A DNA stretch of 64,000 bases from Ascarosepion bandense (GCA_037127315.1 JBBBDQ010000350.1:4010001-4074000); one strand, 5' to 3'. Numbered from the stretch's first letter, positions 37,901 to 51,462 are shown. Notes: generated from the sequence alone by a model not told the origin. Program-made: numbers and translations.

Positions 37901-40900
37901 GGGTTCCATAGATAGACGTGGTTGGAGTGGCGTGTTTTATCTTTTAATTTTGATTTTTTTCGGTATGGCATATTTTTGTATTTTCTTTTTGTTTTTTATA
38001 TTTTTTTTATATTTTAGCGGGATAGGGGTGTTTATTCAAATATTATTGTATTTAGGCGAAGTTGTTTCCAAAAAATCTAAACTTGTATTTTTAGGAAGTA
38101 AATGCAAATGTCTATTTTGTCAGTTTTTTATAATTTTTCTAAATTTATATATTTAATCTTAATTTTGAATTTAGAGGATTGGTTTTTTTTCTTTTAATTT
38201 TCATAGATTATAGTTTGGAAGTCTGTTTATTTCATTTAATTTTTCATTTTATTTATTTAGATATTTTTGTGGGTATTAGACCTTTCTTTAAGGATTAGAT
38301 ATTTTTGTGGGTATTAGACCTTTCTTTAAGGATTAGATATTTTTGTGGGTATTAGACCTTACTTTAAGGATTTATTATATCGATTTTTTTTTCTTTAGCA
38401 TTTTTTTCCCTTATAATGAAAATATCTAATCAAATTTCCAGTATTTTTTAGCATGATTGTAGGGTTAGATCTTTAATGTGCTTACAATTTATTTTTGTGT
38501 ATGGTATAATTATTCTTAATCTTAATTTTGAATATAGGAAATTGATTCTTTTCTTATTTTGGGAGCTATTTTTTTCCTTCGGAATATTAAAATTTGCTGT
38601 AGACTTTAGTAATTTGATCTATTTAAGTGTGGAGTGTTTTGTATTTAGGCGAGGTTATTTATAAAAAATCTAAATTTGTATTTTTTAGAGGGCAAATGTA
38701 AATTTGTATTTTATCAGTTTTTTATAATTTATCTAAATTTGTATATTTTAATCTTAATTTTGAATTTAGGGGATTGATTTGTTTTCCTTTAATTTTTGAT
38801 TATTCCTAGATTATAGTTTGGGAGCCTGTTTATTTTAATTTTACATTTTATTTATTTAGATGTTGTTGTGGGTATTAGACCTTACTTTAAGGATTTATTA
38901 GATTGATTTTTCTATAGCATTTTTAGTCTTTTATAATAAGAATATCTAATCAAACTCCTAGTATTTCCTAACATGATTGTAGGGTTAGGTCCCTAATGTG
39001 TTTACTGTTTACTGTGGTTTTGTGCCTCTGGTTTAAAAGCTTGTTACTATTTATATATTTAAGGATCTCTATTTTTTCTTGAAGGCAAAGAAAACATGGT
39101 TCCTTTATAGATTTTGCTGTTCTTGCTTGTTTGAGGATTTTCCATTTAACCTTAGGTGTTTTATTTTCGTTTTTAATTTCCAAAAGTATTTGGAGAGAGA
39201 TGTCATGTTTTGTTTTTCTTTGTTTTTGAAGGATGAGAGGTGATTGTAAAAGCGCTTTTTAAATATGTTCATGGAATTCCCAATATATATTTTTTCTTCT
39301 TTAGGATTTTCTATGGATGAGATCGAACACATATATATCAGAGATTTCATCAGACATTTATTGGTCATGGGGCATTGATTGGGGTTTCTACAGTTACAGA
39401 GATTGTTATCACGGAACAGACTTGTATTAGTGTTGGATTTAATTTTGCTGTGTAGTTTTAATATTTTGGTGTTATGCATTTTTATTATTTTTTCTAGATT
39501 ATTGGAACAGCTATAACTTAATTTTATGGTATTTTTATTGAAGATTTTGCTCAGAGGGTTATTTTTGGGAAAGTGCTTCTCTATTAATTTAAGAAATTTA
39601 TGCCCCAGCTTGAAGTTAACTGATTGATTGAAGGGAGGGTTATACCATATTATTTTTCTGTTTTTATTCTTGCTTTTTGGATTTTTGAATTTTTCTACAA
39701 AGCTGATTTTTGATGATTTATACCCGCTTTCATTAAGGATTCTATTATAAATTACCTTGTGCTTATCAAATATTTCTTTACTGCATGAGTGTGTGTTAAT
39801 GCGACGTTCTACCGATAATGGGATGTGCTTAATAATGGATGGTGGGTGATTAGAGTTGGGGTTTATATATATTGGTTTGGTGTTGTTTTTCATGTAAGGT
39901 TGGAATGTGCTCAATACTAGGTCTAATGTTATATCTAGGAAGTCTACTTGCTTGATATTGTGATTAATTACTACGTTAAGGCCAAAGGATTTAAAGACTC
40001 TATGGATTAATTTTCTGGTTTTATCAACCTTACCTCCAGTAGATTTATCAATTATCATTAGTCCGTCGTCCCTATATAGTCCTATTTTGTCCGTTTCAAT
40101 TTCCTTATGTGCAGTTAAGTTGTACAGTAAGAATAATCCAATCAAATCTGAAGCCTCTGCGGAATCCAGGGCACCCATAGATAAATCAAAGTTCTCCTTT
40201 GAGTTCTTAGTCCACTGTTCGTTGTCGTGGATTATAACTTACTTCCTGCAGTTCAGGATAATTTTGACTTCATCCTCTGTGATGTCTGAGTAGAATTCCA
40301 CGAATTCCAGTGCGAGACCGAATAGGTTCTCCGAAATTGATGGGTAAAAATCCACAATGTCAAATTGTAAAAAGGTGGCCTTATTTTTTCCACCAATTTT
40401 TTCAAACCACCCGATTATGTCCACCGTACCTTTCCACTGTGTTAGTTTAATTTTATTTTTTATCTGCTGGTTGACCCTCTCTAATATTGTTTTACTTATC
40501 CTACCTATTTCGGATTTTGTGGGGTTTATTATCCTTGTAGGTAATTTGCTGTAAAAATCAGGTTTGTGGTCCTTCAACAGTACATATGCTTCTTTCGTTG
40601 CTATTTTGGGGACTCTGTCACTTATTTTGGGGACTCTGTTACTTATTTTGGGGACTCTGTCACTTATTTTCAGTTTGTCTGTAATTAGTTTATCTTCCTG
40701 GTTTGTTCTGTCTATGTGATTTTTGTGCTCATTGTTTATTTTCCTGTATTTTTTTGTTAGGTTTTTTTTAATTAGGTCCTTGTATTCATTTGGGTCCATC
40801 TTATAGAAATTCGATGTTTTGTCTTTAAGACAGGAATTCTGTAAAGCCAAATTGACATGTTGTTTTTCAATAATAATTTAACTTATAAACAGTTGGTAAT

Positions 40901-43900
40901 AAAATTATAAATGAAGATATTTATAAATAATTCATTTACACTATTTACATCATTCAGACTGTTGTCTTCATCTTTATTGCCATATTCACATTTTGATTAT
41001 TGTATGCTCCAGCCTTCTTCAGGCAATATACATTGGAATAGAGAAGAACATGATTAAGTAATGTGTGTACACATCCCATGCAACTGTGGTAAGATATATG
41101 AAGGAGAAATGGGTCGTCACCTTAAGATAAGACTACAAGAAGAAATAGAAAAATCAGGTATAGCTGACCATATATGGAAGGAAAAGGGGGATCACAGCCC
41201 CCTGTGGAATGAAGTTGAAATAAGACAGAGAACACCACTGGAATATACAAAAACTTAAGGAACCAGTGCATAAAAAAAATTCTAAGCCAGCCAAGCATAG
41301 AAATGAATACAATACTGGAACCAGTAATACAACGAGCTAGAGAAAAACAGTTACAAAAAACAAAATTGTAATGTGAGCTCTGGTAAAAAATTAAAAAATG
41401 TTTACTGAGACTTTAGGTTTATAATTTGCTAAAATTCATACATTAATGTTCTCAAGTGAATAAAAGCGTTTGTTGGATCTAGTAATGTGACCCAAAGAGT
41501 TGGCAGAGGTGAACAAAAACTTAGGGAGTTGAGTTAGAGGGAGGTAACTGATACTGAAACATCCAGAAAAAGTATGGTTTGTGGAACTAGAACAATTTAC
41601 CCTGGTGAACGAAATAAAGGGTTCATTTCAAAATTCTTATCGTCTGAAGAAGGCCAAAGCATACAACACCTGAAATGTCAAGAATATAGCAAAAAAGATA
41701 AAGAAAACAATGTAAATATTGTAAATTGTTCTCATCTCAGAAATATAGGCAAATTCATTAGTTACATTATTTACACTGTTCAAACTGTTTTCCTCATCTT
41801 TATTGCTATGCTTTCAACATTTCGGCTGTTTTACATTCTGGCTTTCTTCAGGAGCTAGAAATTTTGAACCAAGCCCTTTATTTTGATCACTGGGGTATAT
41901 AATTCTCATTTCATGTGTAATGCCACTTCCGGATGCCATGTAGTTATCTCCTTTTAACTCAACTCTCTGTTATAGTCAAGTATTGAACTCACAACTCTTT
42001 GGGTCAAGTCACTGAAACTGACCAATGCCTATATTCATGTGTCCTTGTGAGTTCAATTACTGAATAACTTAGAGAGTTGAAGAAGGCCAGAGTATGCAAC
42101 AGTTGAAACGTTGTAAACATGGCAATAATGATGAGGACAGCAGCCCAAACTGTGTAAATAATGTACCTCATCTCAAAAGTATAGACAAATTCTTTATTTA
42201 AAAATACTCTTTTTGTTGTGTTACTAGAAATATACACATTTGTGTTCTCTAACTTTCAAAACGTCTATTGAACAGGTGAAGAACCTTGTTCTCTGTTTAG
42301 GATGTGGTTTCCTGCTTTCTCTTTTCCAATCTTCTCACACCTTTTTTTTTTTTTTTTTTCAATTGGAGCAAATAGACTAAACTATCGCTCGGTTCACACT
42401 CCACCCACATCTATTGAAAAGATGAAGAGGCTCATACCTTGTTCTCTGTTTAGGATGTGGTCTCTGGTTTTCTCTTTTCCAATCTTTTCACTCTTATGTA
42501 GCCCCCTGCACATCAGTGGCATTACCGCCTTGCTCGGGGTGATATGATTAAAAAAAAAATATGAATTTTCAAAGAACTTGATAGTCTTTCTTATTATACT
42601 GTAGTTTAAATTAAATAAAAATCTTTTTTCTCTTTCACTTGATACTCTCACCAGTTGAGCGACTGGTAAAAATCCTTAGTGAGAGTTAATCCTGAATGCT
42701 AAAGGTTCTGGCAAACCACTGTTTAGAAAAAAAGCCATATATCCCAATTGAGTGGTCTTATTCCAGTTGATAATGGTGACATCTCTATTAAAAGCTGAAG
42801 TCCCTAGCTTGTTGACTGAAGGTTGGGAGCTCCCGCAGTAAAGCTTATTTTTATTTTTCTTGTTAACCATATGCCCCACTCTTTGCCAGTCTATTGATTA
42901 CTGGATAACCATATACTCATCCATCCAACCTAGTAGGTGCCTTTCTCGATGTGATCTTTGTAGGGCCCCAGTTTGGTGTTCATCAATTCTGTCTTCTTCC
43001 CAGAATTCGCCACTTGAAGACTCTAGCGCCTGTCCCACATCCAATATATATCGGGGAACACCATCAGCATCTACATTGAGGGTTGTGAATTCACTTATTT
43101 TTCTCTTCAACCACATACATATTGCATTGGCTGAAAATATTGTTATTACTATGCTTTCATTATTTGTAGGGTGCATTGTGTGTTCCTGGTGATGGAGTGG
43201 TTAATCCAACAGACCTTGTCATGGTTTATGCCAAATTGGCCAAAGAAAAAGGTTTGTCTATTTTCTGATAAATTCTTCAACTCATTGTCACCACCAAGTT
43301 AAAGCACTGTTTTCAATTATCTGTGAAACTGTTTGATTTTGATGGAAGAAAGCAGAATATAGAAATAAAAAAAAAAAGGAAAACTTTTTTCTGTGTCGCT
43401 AGCACAGAAATAGACAATTTTAATCTTTTAGTTTTTTTTTTTTTCAAACGAAAGTGACTCCTTTTATGTTGGAAATGTTATTTGACCATTACCACCAAAT
43501 AGAAGACTATTAGTGCCTTCTGTGTACTTTAATATCAGGTTCTGTTTGTTATCTGTTTAACTTTTCTCATACAAGATTGATTATTAAGTTCACCAGTTTT
43601 ATGGTAAATTTAAATCCAACTTAGCTGCACAAATTGATTATTCAATCCTATATTTAAGGTGGATTATGCTGAAATTGAGACAGGTTTTTATCTATCTATT
43701 GTTTTGTTTGTTTCCATGGAAACCAAATGAATTTCAATTGTCTGTCAATGAAACATCACAAAGCACACTGTTTAATCTGTTTAATTCTACTTATTTAAAA
43801 CAATGTTTTTAAAAGTAAAATATCCTTTCCTAAAACTCTGAGAAAAGATAATTGACTTAAAGCTTAATTAATCGGAATTCAAACAAATATTTACTTTTAA

Positions 43901-46451
43901 ATTACAATATGGCAGAAAATCATTTTTTAATATAGAGACATGGTTTTTTGGGGTTTTTTTAACACCTTTATTGATAACCTGACAACTACAAGATTTTGGG
44001 TAGAAATACTTGTAAAATTACATGATGACTGCACCTTTTTTAGACAATTTTTAACTACCTAGTAATCTTAGAAATTTGAAATTATTTTATGCATTCTAAT
44101 ATTTTATTGAATTTTAGGTACTTTATCATTATAGTCTTAACTTATGAAGAAACTTTAAATTTACTATAGTTACTGCTCTTATTTTCTGATAATGTTGTGT
44201 ATGGACATTCATATTCATCAAAATTAGAACTTTTATACACTCACAAAAAAAAAAACTTTAAATTCTGGTGGTCGCTGAAGTGTAATAAGTTTTTCTATTT
44301 ATGATTAGTAAATATAGTTTTTATTTTATAATAATATCACTTGACCAAAACAAAGTAATACAGAATTTTAGGATCTAAAAGTTTATAAATTATTTGAATT
44401 AAAAATAAAAACATTGGAAACCTTGAAAAAATTCATTATTCACTGAATATATTTTAAATAAGATCATAGTGTCCATAATATTTTACTGATACAAGCAATT
44501 AAAAGTATTTCTTCATGTTTTTTTTTTGTTTTTTTTTTAATCGTATCACCCCAAGCAAGGCATTATATTGCCACTGTTGTGCAGGGGGTTACATAGGAGG
44601 AAAGTTCTGAGAAGGCGTGACAGAATACAGGGAGTGTCAGGTAGCAGAAATGAGATAACAGCATGAGAGAGGATGCAAGTTAGTGAGATGGGAGATGACT
44701 ATTGACTTTACATTTAAGTTCTTGAAGATTATAGCTGTTGGGAAAGCAAGTAAATGGAAGGGAATTCCACAGGCAGGAAGTGCGAGAAAAGAAGCTGCTA
44801 GGATAGAATTTGCATTTACATCTTATTGGTTTCACAGTAAAAGGGTGGGACCTAGTTGCTAATCTTGTTGCTCGAGTAAATTCATATATAGGGGACACCA
44901 GTGAGCTAAGTTCATCAGAGCAGAAGCCATGAAAGTATTTGTAGAAGAGACACAGGGAAGCCACACTGCACTGGTGAGAAAGTGACTGTATCCGAGCTGC
45001 CAACTCGGGATTGCAGATTCTAATTGAATAATGTCTTAGTTTCATTGCATTTTTATTTTATGATTCAAAACAGATTTTCTGTAACTGGAGTTCTTTGTTT
45101 GGCCAAAAAGAATTAATAATTTAAATTTTTTGTGAACTTGTCTTTATAACTACTAAAAACATTAAGTGCTACTGCAAAGAATTTCTCAGAATTTTATAAA
45201 TAATTTGAGGTTAACAGATGTAAAAAAAAATTTTTATTATTTTAGATTTTCTAAAAAAGGAATGTTGGGAATGTTCCTAAAATTTAATTCATTTGTGAAT
45301 AAGTTCTGAAAGTTTAATTGAAAATTCGACAATTATTTTCAAGAATTTCTCAATCAATGTGTTTTTACAACAAAAAAATACTCAGATTTCCCATGTTAAA
45401 TTATAGTCAGGCATTGATGCAAGAAAAAAACATTTTTAAGTTTAGATCCTTTTCTTATCACGTATGCACATTTTTAGTGAGTCTTTGGAAGTGCCTAAAT
45501 TTATGTATGTTATTTGCTACTAATAGCTAGCATTATATATATATATATATATATATATATACTAGCAGTATAGCCCGGCGATGCTCGGGTGTAATGAAAG
45601 CTTTAAAACTAATCCATGGTCCTGGAGCTCAGACTCTTTGGACATTGGCACGAAAGACTAAAAAGCAATAGTTGTTTCCAGTTAAAGCGAAACCATAGAC
45701 TGAAAGAAAATGAATGGATGACTGCAGCCACTTCCCCACCATCGAAATGTGGTCTCCCTTTGTCTGTTCTATAAATACTTTCATGGCTTCTGCTCGGACG
45801 AACGTAAGTCACTGGTGCCTCCTCAACAGGTGTTTACTCGTGCAACTAGACTGGCAACTGGGTCCCACCCATTCACAGTCAGGTTAGCCAAATGCAGACG
45901 ACAATTCTACTCCTGCAGCTTCTTCTCTCGCACTTCCCGGCTGTGGAACTCGCTCCCATATTCTTGCTTTCCTGACGGCTACAACCTCCAGAAATTTAAA
46001 TGCAAAGTCAAGACTCATCTACTAACCACTGGACTCTAGCTCTCTCCCCACCCCCGTATAACCTTCCCTTTCTCTCCACCTATGTATCTGTCATCGCACC
46101 TGCAATTCTCAGCTTTCTATTGCTCCTTTCTAACTAGTTTGTACTCCTCACTCTTTTCTAATTTTTTTTTTACAGTTATGTACCCCCCTGCACATCAGTG
46201 GCATTTTTGCCTTGCTTGGGGTGAAATGATTTTTTTAAAAAAAGTCAAATTTTGATTTCCTGGTATCAATATCAAATAATTTTTTTCATCGTAAACTGAA
46301 TTTTGAAGGCTAAATAAGTCCTCTGAGTAAATGGTATCATGGCTGAGACTAAGAACTACAATTCCACCAAAAAAACTAAAATAAAAGGACTGAAAAAATA
46401 CAGACATACAGACATACAGGCAGATAAACAGACACACACACAAACATCTTG

Positions 46452-46488
<37 letters not shown>

Positions 46489-49400
46489 AAAGAATATTAA
46501 AACGTTTTGAGTTTGAAAATGTGTTTTTTGACAGTATTTTGAAAGCGACATATTTTGTTCAATATGTCCCAATAGTGGATATATTGGTGAATCCGGTAAT
46601 AGCTTTAGATTTCGCTTCAATAATCACAAACTTAATATACGCCAAAATAATCAATATTCCCCAGTAGGAGCACATTTTAATCAACCGGGTCACACCTTAG
46701 AAAATTGCAAATGTTTACTAATAGACTCCAATTTTAGTTCTACATACGCACACAGAAAGAAAGAAAAATCCTGGATTTTGAAATTAAATATACACAAGCT
46801 AGGGTTAAATAGGGACTTAGGTGCTTTGAATCTTTACAAATACTTCAATAACTAAAAATATTTTTTAAACTTTTTTAGATACAATTAAAAAATTTTTTTA
46901 TCTAACACACATATTTACAAGCATTATTAAAGATAGGTTTACGTTTACAAACATAATTTTTTTTAAAAATCTGTCTCTTTCAATGTCACTTGATGTAAAA
47001 ACAAAAGCTCTCTCCACAAACATGTCACGTGATGTAAACAAACGCGTTACATGATGTAAACAAACTTTTCACTGACTCTCTCACGAAATCTCGCAAAATA
47101 CGTTACTAATTCAAATTTTAAAATCATTTATTTCTGATGAAGGACCGAGGGAGGTCTGAAATATAAAATATAATAGTAGAAATAAACACATACTGTCAAA
47201 AAAACACATTTTCAAACTCAAAACGTTTTAATATTCTTTCCTATACATATTAAGACAGTATACATGGATCATCACTATATATATATATACATATAATCGA
47301 TTTTCTGCACTATTGTAAGAACTGTAACCTTGAAACTTCTGAATATCGTTTCTTATGTCTTTGTCTATGAGTGTATCAAATTTGATTAAAATCGAACCAC
47401 TCCTTTTATAACCCGATTTTCGATATTTATTGAGGGTACCTTGACACAAAACCTAGCTAAGAACACTTGCAGATGCTTATAGTACAACTGTGTAAATTTT
47501 CAAGAAAATCAGTTCAGCCGTTTTGGAGTCTATAGGTAATGGACACACACACACACACAGAGGCAAAGTTCCATTTATAAATAAGTTTAGATTAGATTTA
47601 GATAGATTATATATATATATATATATAATTCCAAGTGAAGAGGACTCAAGGTTTGTTTTATATTTTGAGTGCTCTGGCATTTATTTTATTATAAACAGTG
47701 CTCAATATAATGAGTATTATAGAGCTTAATATAATATAATATAATTATATGATTATGTCAATTTTACATTGTGACATGGAAATTTCTGTGTTCCGAGATC
47801 AATTCTCATCATCAGGCAATGTTGGTGTGGTTGTGCAGACAATTTACATTTAAATGTAAATTGTCTGCACAACCACACCAACATTGCCTGATGGTGAGAA
47901 TTGATCTCGGAACACAGAAATTTCCATGTCACAATGTAAAATTGACATAATCATATAATTATATTATATTATATATATATATATAAGTTATAGTTTAGAG
48001 CATGTGCAAATTATCATCTACTAAAAAGTGTACATTTTGTTTCAACATTGAAAGGACAATGGGAAATTAGAGTTGTAAGTTAGAATTTGAAAGAATAGAG
48101 GTAGAGGATAGAAGTGATTAATGGACCTCGTCTTCTACTGGTGAATCTGTCTATAAAATCTTCCACACGTCCATTAATCACCTCTCTCCTCTACTTCTTC
48201 CCTCTTTTCATTCAAATTCTAACTGACAACTTACAACCCTTTTCCACCTCACCTACCTCTCTCACACACAATTGGCCATTATAAGATAAGCAATTTCCAT
48301 TTTCTTTTCACACTACCTGATGAGACATTGTCCTTTCAATGTCGAAACAAAATGTACACTTTGTAGTAGATAATAATTTGTACATGTTCTAAGCTATAAT
48401 TTATAATAAATATTCATAGCTCTATTTTATACTGAGCACTGTTTTAAATTAATCTTTGGAATGTTGTTAATTTTTTCTTCATTCCTTATTCACTTGGAAA
48501 TATATATATATATATATATATATATGTGCTATGGATAATTTGTCGTCTAAATTACGCAGAAATGAAAATAACATTGACATCTCATTTTTACAGATATATT
48601 TACCAAAATTATACAAAAATATCTTGAAATACTAAAGAGTACATTTATTCAATAAAATCGCCATTCACTTCAACCACAGCCTATACACAACTTTGGAATC
48701 TCTTGCATCTCTTCTAGACGGTCCTCGTAAGTTTGTGAATGCTGTCATAATTGTTGTCTTCAATTCATCTTCAGTGTTACAAGGAGTTTTGTTGATCTCT
48801 TGTTCCGCTGTGTCCCAAACATAATAATAAAGGGGGCTGCAGTCTGGGGAGTTAGGTGACCAGATGTAAGTGGTGATGTAGTCAAAGAAACTGTCTGACT
48901 GGGTTCTTCTGCTTGTTTGGCATGGTGCAGAGTCTGGTTCCCAGGTATAGGGTGTTCCAGCAGCCACCCTCTTGGTCCAGGGTAGCATTATACCTTCAAA
49001 ATACTTGATGTAGGCCTCAATGTTGAGTTTGAGGCCCTGTGGGAGGATGAACAGAAGCATAATATCACCATCACTAATGATCACTTTAAACACCTTCGTA
49101 GTCACCATTAGATTCGTTCAACTCCTTCTGAATCCTCTAAACTGCCCTCAGATTGACACCCAAACACTCTCAGAGCTTCTGGCATGAATGCCAAACAGTA
49201 CAGCATACCATTTTCAAATTTCTGGTGGAGTGAATTGTGTCATGGTATTCTTTTTCTCACAGACAGTGCCCAACTGACCCTACTATCCTACTATCTTGGG
49301 CAGTCAACAAAATAAAAAACAACATGCCTATACAAAATTAAAAATATAAAATGGTGACAAATTACCCATCACAACCTTTATAGTGTGTGTGTGTATATAT

Positions 49401-51178
49401 ACATGTCTCTTGAGTAGCAACTGGTGTCATATATGCTATTTATCTTTAACAAACCAGTTCTACTATGATATTCATATTTAATACTAAACCAGTAGCCGTG
49501 ACATATTAAATGCCCATTCAGCATAAACAAAAAGTAAATTCCTACTGAATTGTTTTTCATATAGATGTCTTGTTGATTTTGTTTACAAATTCACAAAATA
49601 TTTGTCAAAATGGGATTTCCTTATTTCCAATATGGCCTCTTTTTTCCTTTTACTTTTTCTTTTCCTTTTTTTTCTTTTACTTTTTCTTTTCCTTTTTCTT
49701 TTTTTCATTAACATTTTCTTTTTTTTTTTTTCACTAACATTTTCTTTTCTTTTTTTCACCTTTTTTTTTTTTTTTCACAAATATTTTCTTTTCTTTTTAT
49801 TTTCCCTTTTTTTCTTTTCTTTTTTTTTCACTGACATTTCTGTTGATCATCTGAAACTTTTTCTATTTTCATTTTGGAAAGATTTTGTCATTTTTAATTC
49901 TATTTTGGGATGTGCGTGTGACATTGTCTATTGATGTGGAAGATCAGATTAGTGTGTAGAGTTCAAATTCCAGTTGTTACATTTGCTTTTGCTCAAATAT
50001 TCTTGTACAGCTGTGAGACCATCTCTTCTGCCCCTCACTATGGGATTAATAGAAGGACACACTGCACTTTCTAACCTTGTGCAAATCAGTTGAATATTGT
50101 GATAAATAACAAAAAATGTGGAAATTTGTCTGGATACAATGAGAGTAAGACAATTTATATAAAAATATTAAAATAAAATAATTTTCTTTTAAATATTTTT
50201 CTTAATAAAGAATTAATTAATATGTGAAACACACACAAAGTTTTAATTTTCCACAAATGTTGAGTCTTGGACTTAATTTTCATTGTATATTTGCAAACTA
50301 AATAATTCATTGAAAAAGTGGTGAAGCAGTGTAAGATTTGCTTGGAATGAGAAATTGGTGAGCCAAGATCAAATTCCAGTCAGGATATATTCACTTACCT
50401 GCAAATACCATTGGGAAAGGTATGATTCCATTTCTTCCCACCAGCTATGGGTTAAATAGTAGGCCGTGTATGTGTATAAGCCATTATTATCAAAATAATT
50501 GTTAATGCAATATTCACTCACAAGAAAAAGATTTATTCTTACAATCCAAAATATGTTTTGGCTTTTAATAGCTCACAAAAAGTGTTGATAAGCAGTAAAA
50601 TATAATTCAATCATAAAACTTTATTAAGTTTCTGTATTCTTGTTTTGAAGAGTTATCAAAAAAAGAAATGTCAAACTAGGAAATCAGTGTTCCAAAAGTT
50701 AAAAAAAATAATTGCAAGTATTTACGGGAAAAACATTTGTGCACACTTAAAATATCTGTTAAAAATGTTGTATTTTGCACAAATCTTTTCTTTCTTTTTT
50801 TTATTTTTTATTTTTTTTTTAAATTTTAACTTTTTTATTTTTTTATTTTTTTGACAGGAATTAAATTTTTCGAAGGTGTTGAGGTCATCCAAATTCCCAC
50901 CGTGAACCTAAAAGTATCTGAAGTACACACAAGTCATGGGAAAATCAAATGTGAATATTTTGTCAACTGTGCAGGAATGGTAAGAAAAAAAACACCTTTT
51001 CATATTCCAGCCTAAGAATCCTGAGAAAATTTTTAATTTTAATTGCTTTTTATTGCAACATCATGTAATTGTTAGTAAGCAGCATGGATAGAAAATTCAT
51101 CCTCCAGCAAGGTTTGAACTGGCATTCCCTCTCTTCAGGAAGCTTATTTTCTAATCCTCTCGACTATTGAGTATTTAT

Positions 51179-51231
<53 letters not shown>

Positions 51232-51372
51232 TATATAGTATTCTATATATGAATTCACTCAGGCCACAAGATTAGCAACTAGGTCCCACCATCTTACTGT
51301 GAAACCAATAAAATGTAAATGCTTCTTTTCTTGCACTTCCCACCTGTGGAATTCCTTTCCATTTACTTGCGT

Positions 51373-51462
<90 letters not shown>

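Larger units (their letters stand above)
45562..47591 (-). mobile_element. Helitron-like element, copy with two nested insertions
   Basis: On the minus strand it starts TCTAAACTTATTTATAAATG (47591) and ends CCCGAGCATCGCCGGGCTAT and ACTGCTAG (45562). It is split by a plus-strand LINE-J fragment (45733-46247) and by a Penelope fragment (46486-47242). Outside the insertions it follows the order of the 2591-3314 copy. Confidence 0.65.

Noticed and set aside
38260..38371. Regular 38-bp units, considered as a CRISPR-like array
   Set aside because: Units are directly adjacent without variable spacers, and the genome is animal.
49602..49934. 110-codon Phe/Leu-rich open frame, and a Lys-rich antisense frame at 5309-5629
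   Set aside because: Both are products of polypyrimidine tracts; the second also runs into a SINE head.
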